From: SYFT01 sp964471115
GTDB taxonomy: Bacteria > Acidobacteriota > Vicinamibacteria > Vicinamibacterales > SCN-69-37
DNA length: 64,000 nt
Assembly (NCBI GenBank): GCA_964471115.1
Contig: CAYYFE010000004.1
Span: forward strand, 62,001-126,000
Direction of reading: 5' to 3'
The translations under genes were made by a program, and so were the position numbers. This document shows positions 10,462-18,417 of this stretch, piece by piece. Within the stretch, counting starts at the first letter, position 1. The number at the start of each line of letters is the position of its first letter. The notes below the pieces were generated by a model that was given only the letters and a program-made list of their open reading frames with translations, was not told the origin of the DNA and ran no database searches.

Positions 10462-11072
10462 GGCGTGGGGTCCTTTCGGGTGTCGGGCCGGTACACCGGG
10501 TGTGCGCCGGCAAACAGGCGGTACGCCCGCCGGTTGCGGCCGGGGCGTCGCTGGTACTTGGCCACCAACCGGTTGATGGTCGAGACGAGTTCGTTGGCGA
10601 AGGCTTCGCGATCGGCGGGTGAGGCCAGTGAGACTTCGGTATCAAGGGTCAGCGTAGTGAGCCGCTGATTGGCGTCGCGCGCCAGCTCGGCGAGCGCCGC
10701 CACCTCGCGGATCGTGCGCGCCGCCACGGCCACCTGGAAGGTCGACGAAAAGCGGTCCTGGGTGCGCAGCGGTTCACCCACCGACTGGGGCGAGACGACG
10801 AAGTGGGACGCCGTGGCGCGGACCAGCCGTTCGGTCAGGCCTCGTCGTTGACGGCTGCCGACCTGTTCGACCAGTCCGGCCTTTTCGAGCACCCGCAGGT
10901 GGTAGTTCACCTGCTGGCGCGGCAGGTCCAGCGTGCCGGCCACCGTGGTGGCCGACCCGGGTTCAGCCAGCGCCTCCAGGATGCGCCGGCGCAGGGGATT
11001 GACCAGGGTCCCGGCGGCCTCTTCCTGGACGACCGCCGTCCCGTCCGTCTCGAGCGCCTGCACCATCGCCAC
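10458..11072 (-). CDS. ArsR-type winged-helix transcriptional regulator
   Basis: This 204-residue regulator has an N-terminal helix-turn-helix: NPLRRRILEALAEPGSATTVAGTL then PRQQVNYHLRVLEKAGLVEQVG (~25-75), the ArsR/HTH_20 pattern. The C-terminal half is helical, without the Cys pairs of metal sensors. The GTG start at 11072 has AAGG seven bases upstream; an ATG two codons later is the alternative. It heads the DUF1579-SRPBCC operon and probably autoregulates it through the inverted repeat at 11089-11108. The inducing signal is unknown. Confidence 0.85.
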   Translation of the reverse strand: MAMVQALETDGTAVVQEEAAGTLVNPLRRRILEALAEPGSATTVAGTLDLPRQQVNYHLRVLEKAGLVEQVGSRQRRGLTERLVRATASHFVVSPQSVGEPLRTQDRFSSTFQVAVAARTIREVAALAELARDANQRLTTLTLDTEVSLASPADREAFANELVSTINRLVAKYQRRPGRNRRAYRLFAGAHPVYRPDTRKDPTP

Positions 11073-11078
11073 GCCGCA

Positions 11079-11108
11079 ACCTTACCAATTGACAATTAGT
11101 TTTGTCAA
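11079..11108 (-). promoter_or_regulatory. Putative promoter/operator of the ArsR operon
   Basis: Reading the minus strand, TTGACA (11108-11103) is a perfect -35 hexamer, with a weak TAAGGT (-10-like) 18 bases further on. The same stretch contains an inverted repeat, TTGACA and TGTCAA separated by eight bases (11089-11108), immediately before the regulator start. This is suitable for autoregulation. Confidence 0.5.
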
Positions 11109-11119
11109 ATAAGCTCTTC

Positions 11120-11210
11120 CTGCGCCCTGCGCCCTGCGCCCTGCGCCCTGCGCCCTGCGCCCTGCGCCCTGCGCCCTGTGCCCTGCGCCCCTGCGCCCTG
11201 CGCCCTGCCC
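11120..11210. repeat. Heptanucleotide tandem repeat (CTGCGCC)x12
   Basis: Twelve full copies plus a partial copy of CTGCGCC run from 11120 to 11210. One variant copy reads CTGTGCC (11176-11182) and there is one inserted C at 11190. The array ends exactly where the stop codon of the FmdB gene begins (11211) on the opposite strand. Confidence 0.95.
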
Positions 11211-11486
11211 TCACTCGATCCCGTGGTCTTCCTTCCGGTGGGCTTCCTGCTCGCGCATTTCGGCGGCGGTGTCCTTGCGGCCGATCTCGGCGGCCTTGCG
11301 GCTCTTGGCGAGACCCGCGGCGCGGATCTTCTCAGGGGATGTCACGGCGAAGCTGGGGAGCAGGCGTTCAAGGTTCGTGCTCTTGCAGGACGGGCAGGCG
11401 GTGGGCGGGTCGCCGTAGGAGGCGGGTCTGACGAGTGATTCGAACCGGTGGCCGCAGTCGCGGCAATCGAAGTCGAACAGCGGCAT
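11211..11486 (-). CDS. FmdB-family zinc ribbon protein
   Basis: This 91-residue protein opens with MPLFDFDCRDCGHRFESLV and continues CPSCKSTNLERLLPSFAV. The two CxxC pairs form the zinc ribbon of the FmdB/CxxC_CxxC_SSSS family. A charged, probably unstructured C-terminal tail rich in Glu, Arg and Lys follows. Members are named after a putative regulator of formamidase, but the function is unestablished. It stands alone between two tandem repeat arrays. Confidence 0.9.
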   Translation of the reverse strand: MPLFDFDCRDCGHRFESLVRPASYGDPPTACPSCKSTNLERLLPSFAVTSPEKIRAAGLAKSRKAAEIGRKDTAAEMREQEAHRKEDHGIE

Positions 11487-11497
11487 CGACAGATTCT

Positions 11498-11571
11498 AGT
11501 GCGGAGTGCGGAGTGCGGAGTGCGGAAGTGCGGAAGTGCGGAAGTGCGGAGTGCGGGGTGCGGAAGTGCGG
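11498..11571. repeat. Tandem repeat of AGTGCGG / GTGCGGAA units
   Basis: About ten copies of a 7-8-bp unit (AGTGCGG, alternating with GAAGTGCG spacing) lie upstream of the FmdB gene. The same unit in reverse complement (CACTCCG) recurs near 61292-61325. Confidence 0.9.
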
Positions 11572-11625
11572 CGACCGGGGGCGCGGCGTGTGGCCGGCCC
11601 CCGGTCGCCCGGGTGTGAGGTGGAC

Positions 11626-14331
11626 CTAGAAACTCCAGCGACCTCCGAAGGTCAGCTGGCGCGGCGCGGTGATCGAGGTGACGCCGCCGAGCGGGACGGA
11701 CGTGCCCGCGATGGTCGACGAGGGATTCCTCGTCTGCACGCCGGTGATGAACCCGGCGTTGAACAGGTTCTCGGCATCCAGGTACAGGCCCAGCCGGTTG
11801 GCGCCGACGTTGAACACCTTCTCGAACCGGATGTCCATCAGCTGCTGGCCTTCGGTGCGCCGGCTGCCGCGCGGTTCAAGCAGGATGTCGATGCTGCCCG
11901 TCCAGTTGAACGTGCCGGAGCCGACGCGCTGGAACGGCGTCCAGGGCGTGCCGCTCAGGTAGCGGTAGTACATGTTGGCCGCGACCTCGATCTTCGGGAT
12001 CTGATAGCCGGCAAACACCTTGATCTCGTGCGTGCGGTCGAAGCCGACGAGGCCGTCGGCGTTGACCAGCGCGAGGTTCGGCGTCTGGAACTGGCTGCTC
12101 GTGATGCCCGAGAACGAGCCGTTGGTGACCGTGCCCTTCGTCTTCGAGTAGACGTAGGAGATCTGCGCCTGCCAGCGGTTCTGGAGCGCGCGCGTCAGGA
12201 CGAACATGCCGCCGTTGTAGGTGCGGTAGGCGTTGGCCGCCGGCGCCCCGTTGTAGGCGTAGTCATCCACGTTGGTGATGAAGAACTTCTGGTCGGATGA
12301 ACGGTTCGCCCAGCGGTACAACGTCATCGACTGCGAGTTCAGCGGATTGGTGAAGGCCACCGACGTCCACTGCGACCCGGGCGTGACCGAGTTGATGAAG
12401 TTCTTCGACTCGCGCCGGATGTACGTGCCTGAGAACTTCAGGCCCCGGCCGAGCTCACGTTCGTACGAAAACGACATCTCGTCGATGCGCGGATGTTTGA
12501 TGTCCGGATCGACCGTGAAGCGTGACTCGCCGCTGAGGCGGAAGATCTCGCTCAGGTTTCCGTTCCCGGCGACCTCATAGATGATGTAGTCGCCGATGCC
12601 CGGTGTGGCCTGCGACCACGAGGCGAACACCGCCTGGTCATAGATCTGACCGTAGTAGGCCCGGACCACCGATCGGCCGTCGCCCATCAGGTCATACGCG
12701 GCGCCGAGGCGCGGGCCCCAGGACATGGTGTTGTAGTACTCCTGGTCGTCGACCATGCTCGTGCCGGTGATACGGTCCATGCGCACGCCGGCGTTGATGG
12801 TGAGCCGGCCGCGCTTCCACTGATCCTGCGCGAACGCGCTGATGCGGCCCGACTTGCCGTGCACGTCGTACGAGTACGCGTAGGCCAGGTACGGCGCGCC
12901 GCCGTAGTCGTAGAAGAACAGCCCGTCGGTGTACCCGTAGCGGTTCCGCACCGTGCTGCGCTCGATCTCCACGCCGAACTTGAACGCGTGGGTGCCGGCG
13001 GCTTCGGCGTACTTCGACAGCGAGGCGTTCAGCTGGTTGCGCGTGCGGTCGTACTGCGCGCTGTACCCGGCGCCGCCGGTGTACGCGCCGGTCTCGCCAT
13101 CGAGACGGGCCGGAACGGGGTTCAGCGGATCCAGGTCGAAATACCCCCAGTAGCCCGTGAACTTCGCTTCGAACACCGACGAGTTGCCGATGACCTTGCG
13201 GTACTGCGCGTTGTAGATGATCTCCGGCGAGTCCTGGACCACCGTGCGCGCATCGGTCGTGCCGTTGACGCCGCCCAGACCCGTTCGTCCGGTCTGGTTG
13301 TACATGTCGTACTGCCCGGACAGGATGATGTTGTCCGACGCCGTCGGCTGGAACGTGAACTTCAGGTTGAAGCGCGGGCTCACTTCCGTGCGCAACGTGC
13401 GGGGGCCGTCCGGATCCTGCTTGATCGAGTAGCGCTGGACGCTGGCGAAGTAGAACACCTTGTTGAGCCGCACCGGGCCGCCGAGCTGCACGGTGTAATC
13501 GTTCATCTCATCGACGCCGGTCGCCAGGATCGACGGGTTGACGCGTTTGACGTCGGCCGACACGTTGTCGCCCCGCAGGCCCTTTTCGGTGTACCGGTAC
13601 TCGAACAGGCCCGAGCGCCGGTTGCTGCCCGACTTGGTGATTGTGTTGATCACCGCGCCGCTGAAGCCGCCCAGTTCGGCCGGCTGGCCGATCGACCCGA
13701 TCTGCACCTGGTCGATGATGTTGTAGTTGAAGAACGCCCACGCCGTGCCGCCTTCGGGGTCGCGCACGTCGACGCCGTCGAGCATCAGGGCGTTGCCCGA
13801 GGCCGAGGCGCCGCCGAAGGCGGAGCCGCTGTTGATGCCGGGCGCGTTGTTGAGGATGTTGACCGCCGCGTTGGTGCGCGAAATCGGCATGCTGAACAGC
13901 AGGTCCTGCGACAGCTGCGTATCGGTCGCCGTCGTCGTCGTGTCGACCTTGACCGAGGAGGCCACGACGGTGACCGCTTCGGTGAGGCCGCCGACTTCCA
14001 GCGACAGGTTGACCGTGACCGTGCGCCCGATCGCGATTTCAATGCCGGCCTGCGCCTTGGGCTTGAAGCCCTGCAGCGAGGCGCGCACTTCATACATGCC
14101 GGGGTTGAGGCCCAGGAACCGGTAGTCGCCCTGGGCGTCGGTCGTCTGGGTGATTTCACCCGTCCGGCTGACCAGGGTCACGAGCACGCCGGGCAGCGCG
14201 CCGCCCGAAGCGTCGACGATGCGGCCCGAGATCGTGCCGCTGATGGACTGCGCCGCCGCCGGCGCCGCACTGACGAGCACCAGTGCGAGGACACCGGCAA
14301 GGATGCGTTTGATGAGAGTATGGGTCTGCAT
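11626..14331 (-). CDS. TonB-dependent receptor with N-terminal carboxypeptidase-like domain (Oar-like)
   Basis: This 901-residue outer-membrane protein starts at ATG 14331. The signal peptide ends ...VSAAPAAAQ. Next is a carboxypeptidase regulatory-like beta domain (~30-110: ISGRIVDASGGALPGV then AQGDYRFLGLNPGMYEVR), typical of Bacteroidota and Acidobacteriota receptors. The plug follows (~130-240, with ALMLDGVDVRDPEGG and GGFSGAVINTITKSGSN), then a long barrel ending in the aromatic terminus TFGGRWSF. It imports an unidentified large substrate, often plant polysaccharide or peptide in relatives, using TonB energy. A small membrane protein gene lies directly upstream in the same orientation. 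Confidence 0.93.
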   Translation of the reverse strand: MQTHTLIKRILAGVLALVLVSAAPAAAQSISGTISGRIVDASGGALPGVLVTLVSRTGEITQTTDAQGDYRFLGLNPGMYEVRASLQGFKPKAQAGIEIAIGRTVTVNLSLEVGGLTEAVTVVASSVKVDTTTTATDTQLSQDLLFSMPISRTNAAVNILNNAPGINSGSAFGGASASGNALMLDGVDVRDPEGGTAWAFFNYNIIDQVQIGSIGQPAELGGFSGAVINTITKSGSNRRSGLFEYRYTEKGLRGDNVSADVKRVNPSILATGVDEMNDYTVQLGGPVRLNKVFYFASVQRYSIKQDPDGPRTLRTEVSPRFNLKFTFQPTASDNIILSGQYDMYNQTGRTGLGGVNGTTDARTVVQDSPEIIYNAQYRKVIGNSSVFEAKFTGYWGYFDLDPLNPVPARLDGETGAYTGGAGYSAQYDRTRNQLNASLSKYAEAAGTHAFKFGVEIERSTVRNRYGYTDGLFFYDYGGAPYLAYAYSYDVHGKSGRISAFAQDQWKRGRLTINAGVRMDRITGTSMVDDQEYYNTMSWGPRLGAAYDLMGDGRSVVRAYYGQIYDQAVFASWSQATPGIGDYIIYEVAGNGNLSEIFRLSGESRFTVDPDIKHPRIDEMSFSYERELGRGLKFSGTYIRRESKNFINSVTPGSQWTSVAFTNPLNSQSMTLYRWANRSSDQKFFITNVDDYAYNGAPAANAYRTYNGGMFVLTRALQNRWQAQISYVYSKTKGTVTNGSFSGITSSQFQTPNLALVNADGLVGFDRTHEIKVFAGYQIPKIEVAANMYYRYLSGTPWTPFQRVGSGTFNWTGSIDILLEPRGSRRTEGQQLMDIRFEKVFNVGANRLGLYLDAENLFNAGFITGVQTRNPSSTIAGTSVPLGGVTSITAPRQLTFGGRWSF

Positions 14332-14337
14332 GATCAC

Positions 14338-14691
14338 CTACCGGTTGATGCCCTTGATGCGGTCTTCCCTGGCCGAGTAGATGGCGTATCCCGTCCCGAC
14401 CGCGAATACGCCGAGCACCAGCAGGCCAGCCCGGCTCTTGAAGAACGACTGCGACCCTGCTTGCTTCGGCGCCGGTGTCGCCGGGGTGGCCGGTGTCGAC
14501 GGGGCCACCGCCGGCACTGTGGTGGCCACCACCTTCGCGACCGCTTTGGCCGAGAAGGGTGATGGCGCCTTGTTGTTCTCCGGCGTTGACGCCAACGCCG
14601 GCGCGGCGAGCGCGGTCATCATGGCAGCGATGGCCGCCACTCCCGCAATCCGCCGCAGATGCACGAGTCCTCTACGGTGTGTCATAGGCAC
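14338..14691 (-). CDS. Small secreted/membrane protein upstream of the TonB-dependent receptor
   Basis: This 117-residue protein has an N-terminal signal-like stretch (VAAIAAMMTALAAPALAS), a Pro/Ala/Thr-rich linker (~45-75) and one C-terminal hydrophobic helix (LLVLGVFAVGTGYAIYSA) followed by a charged end. The GTG start at 14691 is chosen because AAAGGA lies five bases upstream; a TATAGT -10-like box is at 14729-14734. Only six bases separate its stop from the receptor start, so the two are probably co-transcribed. No family was recognised; it may assist the receptor. Confidence 0.75.
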   Translation of the reverse strand: MPMTHRRGLVHLRRIAGVAAIAAMMTALAAPALASTPENNKAPSPFSAKAVAKVVATTVPAVAPSTPATPATPAPKQAGSQSFFKSRAGLLVLGVFAVGTGYAIYSAREDRIKGINR

Positions 14692-14823
14692 GACAGTCCT
14701 TTCCCAGAAACGTGACAGAGTGCCCGGAACTATACGCCCTGTCCGAGGTGGAACGCCACAGGGAAAACGGGCGTTGGCGTCCGGCCATTGACGATCGATC
14801 CCCGGTCAGTCACCATTCGACCC

Positions 14824-17163
14824 ATGCAGGGAAGACGCCGTCTTCTGGCGGCTGCGGCGGTTGTCGCGATTTCGGTCAGTCTCGGGACGGTCTGGTGGAC
14901 CCGGGCCCCCAGGACCGCGCCGCTTAATGTGGTCCTCATCACCCTGGACACCCTGAGGGCCGACCACCTGGGCGCCTATGGCGCGACCACCGTCCGGACG
15001 CCGAACCTGGATCGGCTGGCGTCGCAGGGGGTGGTGTTCGACCAGGTCATGACGACGGCCCCCCTGACCCTGCCGGCCCACAGCAGCATCATGACCGGCC
15101 ATTTCCCGCCGCGGCACGGCGTCCGCGACAACGGCGGGTTCTTCCTGGGCCCGGAACAGGTGACCCTCGCCGAAATCCTGACCGGGCAGGGCTACCAGAC
15201 CGGCGCCACGGTTGGCGCGTTCGTCCTCGACAGCAAGTGGGGCCTGGACCAGGGATTTCAGGCCTACCAGGATGACTTCGACCTGACCAACGTCAAGGCC
15301 ATGTCACTGGCCAGTGTGAAGCGGCCCGGCAACGAGGTGGTCGACCTGGCGCTCAAGTGGATGGAGGGCGTGGCCGACCAGCGGTTCTTCGCGTGGCTCC
15401 ACCTCTACGACCCCCACGCCCCGTACGAATCCCCCGAACCGTTCCGCTCGCAGTACCGGGGCCACCCGTATCGGGGCGCCATCGCCTTCACCGACGCGCA
15501 GGTGGGCCGTGTCTTCGATTTTCTCGACCAGCGCGGCCTCTCCGACAACACCATCGTCATCGTGACCGCCGACCACGGCGAAGGGCTGGGTGAACACGGC
15601 GAGGAAACCCACGGCTTCTTCATCTACGAAAGCTCCATGCGTGTCCCGCTGATCGTCCGGGCGCCGGGGCGTGACATCACGCCCCGCCGGGTGACTCAGC
15701 CCGTCCGCACCGTGGACATCATGCCGACCGTGCTCGACCTGCTGGGCGTGCCGCTGCCCGAGCCGGTCGAGGGCGCCAGCCTCGTGCCGCTGCTGACCGG
15801 CGCGGCGCGGGAACTCGACCGCGATCTGGTGGGCTACGGCGAAGCGATGTATCCGCTGCACCACTACGGGTGGAGCGAGCTGACGGCGATCCGCTCCGAC
15901 CGTTACAAACTCATTGACGCGCCGCGGCCGGAACTCTACGACCTCGAGCAGGATCCCGGCGAGCTGAAGAACCTGTTCGACGAACGGCGTTCCGTGGCCG
16001 ACGCGCTGTTGCGGCAGCTGCGCGATCGCAAGCAGCAGATGGCGGCGGACGCGCCGGCCGCGCCAGAAACCGAGGACGTCGACCCGGAGACCCGCGCGCG
16101 GCTCGCCGCGCTGGGTTACGTCGGGTCGTTCGTGGCGACCGACACCGGGCCCGACTCGTCGCGCGCCGACCCCAAGGACAAGATCGATCTGTTCAACAAG
16201 ATGACCACGGCGCGCGACATCGCCAAGAGCGGCGAGGATCCCGGCGCGGCGGCCATCGCCATGTTGCGCGAGGTGGTCGCGGAAGATCCCAATGTGATCG
16301 ACGCCTGGTTCATGCTGGGCAACGAATACTTCAAGAAGAGCCAGTGGACCGACGCCATCGCCCAGTTCAGCCGCGCGCTCGAGCTCAAGCCCGACTACGA
16401 CCTGGCGATCATCAACATGGCCAATGCCTACCGGCGGCTGGGGCGGGATGATGCCGCGCTGGCGGGGTATGAGCGCTACGTGCAGATCGATCCGAAAAAC
16501 GCCTACGTGCGCTACCAGATCGGCGAGATCTACCTGGACCGCGGCGATCTGGCGCGCGCCGAGCCCGAGTTTGACGCCGCGCTGTCCATCGATCCGAAGC
16601 TGGCGTCGGCCAAGGTGGCCACCGGGGTCATCGCGTATGAACGGAAGCAGTTCGCCCAGGCCGAGGCGCTGCTGCGCGAAGCCCTCACGCTCAAGTCCGA
16701 CGTCCGGCTGGCGCACTTCAACCTGGCGCTGCTGGCCGAAGCGCGCGGTGATGACGCGGCGGCCGAGGCCGCGTATCGGGCCGAACTGACCGCGCACCCG
16801 ACGGCCTACAAGGCGGCGTTCAACCTGGGCCGCCTGCGCGCACGCCAGGGCAATGCGCGTGACGCCGCCCAGTGGTATCAGCAGTCGGTGGACATCAACG
16901 CCGAGTTCGCCGAAGGGTTCTTCTACCTGGCCAAGGCGAAGCTCGACGAGGGCCGCGAACTCGACCAGGCCATTACCCTGGCGCGCAAGGGCCTGGCGCT
17001 CGAGCCGGAGGGCCAGACCTCGCCGCTCGGCCATTTCGTGGTGGCCGGCGCGTTGCTCAAGCAGGGGCGGACGGCGGAGGCCGAACGGGAGCTGGCCCGC
17101 GGCCAGGCCCTGGAGCGGCGCCTGTCGGATTCTTCCAAGACGAAGTCGTCCGGCCCGCGATAG
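14824..17163 (+). CDS. Sulfatase-fold (alkaline phosphatase superfamily) protein fused to C-terminal TPR repeats
   Basis: This 779-residue protein has a signal anchor at ~9-25 and a sulfatase/AP-superfamily domain at ~33-430: metal-site LITLDTLRADHLGAYG, the nucleophile region TTAPLTLPAHSSIMTGH, and TADHGEGLGEHGEETHG. The C-terminal ~300 residues are tetratricopeptide repeats (AWFMLGNEYFKKSQWTDAIA and successive 34-mers). The position that is Cys or Ser in formylglycine sulfatases (CxPSR) is Thr82 in TLPAH, so a classical sulfatase is unlikely. A phospho-transfer or phosphodiesterase activity with a Thr nucleophile is the alternative. The DUF6265 gene follows after 12 bp. Confidence 0.88.
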   Translation: MQGRRRLLAAAAVVAISVSLGTVWWTRAPRTAPLNVVLITLDTLRADHLGAYGATTVRTPNLDRLASQGVVFDQVMTTAPLTLPAHSSIMTGHFPPRHGVRDNGGFFLGPEQVTLAEILTGQGYQTGATVGAFVLDSKWGLDQGFQAYQDDFDLTNVKAMSLASVKRPGNEVVDLALKWMEGVADQRFFAWLHLYDPHAPYESPEPFRSQYRGHPYRGAIAFTDAQVGRVFDFLDQRGLSDNTIVIVTADHGEGLGEHGEETHGFFIYESSMRVPLIVRAPGRDITPRRVTQPVRTVDIMPTVLDLLGVPLPEPVEGASLVPLLTGAARELDRDLVGYGEAMYPLHHYGWSELTAIRSDRYKLIDAPRPELYDLEQDPGELKNLFDERRSVADALLRQLRDRKQQMAADAPAAPETEDVDPETRARLAALGYVGSFVATDTGPDSSRADPKDKIDLFNKMTTARDIAKSGEDPGAAAIAMLREVVAEDPNVIDAWFMLGNEYFKKSQWTDAIAQFSRALELKPDYDLAIINMANAYRRLGRDDAALAGYERYVQIDPKNAYVRYQIGEIYLDRGDLARAEPEFDAALSIDPKLASAKVATGVIAYERKQFAQAEALLREALTLKSDVRLAHFNLALLAEARGDDAAAEAAYRAELTAHPTAYKAAFNLGRLRARQGNARDAAQWYQQSVDINAEFAEGFFYLAKAKLDEGRELDQAITLARKGLALEPEGQTSPLGHFVVAGALLKQGRTAEAERELARGQALERRLSDSSKTKSSGPR

Positions 17164-17175
17164 AGTGCGGGGCCT

Positions 17176-18099
17176 ATGCGCACCCTGTTGATCGTTCCGG
17201 TTCTGTTGGCCGCCATTCTGCCGCTGCACCCTCCCGCCGCCCAGCCGTCCATGAACGGCACGTGGCTGGCCACCAAGGAGGCGCCGTCAGGGATCGGCAC
17301 CGCGCCCAGCGCGGTGTTCGGTGAACGATTCGGTCTGGAACTGAGCGCGGACGTCGCCACGCTCACGCGTCCCGTGCGCGGCAACGCCGCGTCGCTGGTG
17401 ACGCGGCATCCGTTGTCCGGCGCGGAAACGCCCGTCGTGCAGACCGGGCGGCCCTGTTTCGGCGACGCGATCCAGACGGTCACCGCCACGCGCACCGCCG
17501 CCGGCTTCGACTACGCGATCGTGGCCAACACCGCGCCCGGCGCGGCCACCACGAAGCTGGCCATCACCTACAAATTCCGCATGGACGGCGACGCGCTGGT
17601 CGTCGAGTCGACGATGCGGGATGCCAGTGGTCCGAAACAGGTGGGCACGGTCTACCGCCGGACGACGGAGGCGTTGCCGCCGCCCCTGAAGGGCCCCAAC
17701 GTGACCGTCGCCCGGGCGACGATCGCGGACCTGGCGTGGCTGTCGGGGGAGTGGGCGGGCACCGTCGCCGGCAATCAGGTGGAGGAACGCTGGTTGTCCG
17801 CAGCCGGCGGCGCCATGCTGGGCAACAGCCGCACGACCCGGGGCCCGTCCATGGTCGAGTTCGAGTTCCTGTGCGTGGCCCAGCGGCACGGCGGGCTGGT
17901 CTACACCGCGATGCCCAACGGCGGCGGCATGACGGACTTCCTGTTGACGCAGATCTCCACGGACGGGGCGACCTTCGAGAATCCGGATCACGACTTCCCG
18001 AAGAAGATCGTCTACGCGAAGACGGCCGACGGCTACGCGGTGACCATCAGCGGCGCGCCCGGCCAGCGCGCGCTGACCTACGCGTTCACTCGGAAATAG
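17176..18099 (+). CDS. Secreted protein with C-terminal DUF6265-like domain
   Basis: This 307-residue protein has a signal peptide (LLIVPVLLAAILPLHPPAAQ). The first ~150 residues form a beta-rich domain starting MNGTWLATK, resembling lipocalin-like DUFs. The C-terminal ~130 residues match the DUF6265 pattern, LAWLSGEWAGTVAGNQVEE then FENPDHDFPKKIVY. The role is unknown. It lies 12 bp downstream of the sulfatase-TPR gene and probably shares its transcript. Its 3' end overlaps a convergent small gene by 14 bp. Confidence 0.8.
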   Translation: MRTLLIVPVLLAAILPLHPPAAQPSMNGTWLATKEAPSGIGTAPSAVFGERFGLELSADVATLTRPVRGNAASLVTRHPLSGAETPVVQTGRPCFGDAIQTVTATRTAAGFDYAIVANTAPGAATTKLAITYKFRMDGDALVVESTMRDASGPKQVGTVYRRTTEALPPPLKGPNVTVARATIADLAWLSGEWAGTVAGNQVEERWLSAAGGAMLGNSRTTRGPSMVEFEFLCVAQRHGGLVYTAMPNGGGMTDFLLTQISTDGATFENPDHDFPKKIVYAKTADGYAVTISGAPGQRALTYAFTRK

Positions 18100-18346
18100 C
18101 CGTCAGGTACTTCAGCCTGACCGGGCACTGCGCGCCTTCTTCCGGATCGCAGCCGCAGTCCCCATCGTCTTTCACCGCCCCGCACTCCTCGCAGACGAGG
18201 CGCGCGTGGCACAACACGTGGTCCGTGCCGTAGCGGCGGCCCCACATGTCGGTTTCGTTGAAGGTCAGGGTCTCCGAACAGGTCACCTCGCGTCTCCAGT
18301 GGTGGTGCGGCCACTCGAGGTTGAGGAAGTGCGCTGTGCAGCTCAT
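18086..18346 (-). CDS. Small cysteine-rich protein of unknown function
   Basis: This 86-residue protein is supported by a strong AGGAGG Shine-Dalgarno six bases before the ATG. The C-terminal half has CHARLVCEECGAVKDDGDCGCD and a further Cys near GAQCP, seven Cys in about 45 residues, suggesting one or two zinc sites. The N-terminal half is rich in aromatic and His residues (EWPHHHWRRE). No family was recognised. It is convergent with the DUF6265 gene, overlapping by 14 bp, and lies upstream of nothing obvious. Confidence 0.65.
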   Translation of the reverse strand: MSCTAHFLNLEWPHHHWRREVTCSETLTFNETDMWGRRYGTDHVLCHARLVCEECGAVKDDGDCGCDPEEGAQCPVRLKYLTAISE

Positions 18347-18417
18347 GACTGCCTCCTACAGGCGAGCATGCGCCTGGTGGGGACCCGCGTCAATGGCGAC
18401 AGAATCGGTCGGTCAGG

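Noticed and set aside
9857..10645. Upstream in-frame extension of the SRPBCC gene to 10645
   Set aside because: The extension is Arg/His/Pro-rich, out of frame over the DUF1579 and ArsR genes; the GTG overlapping the DUF1579 stop is the natural start.
11120..11210. Possible CRISPR array (regular repeats)
   Set aside because: The units are 7 bp and directly abutting, without spacers; no cas genes are present.
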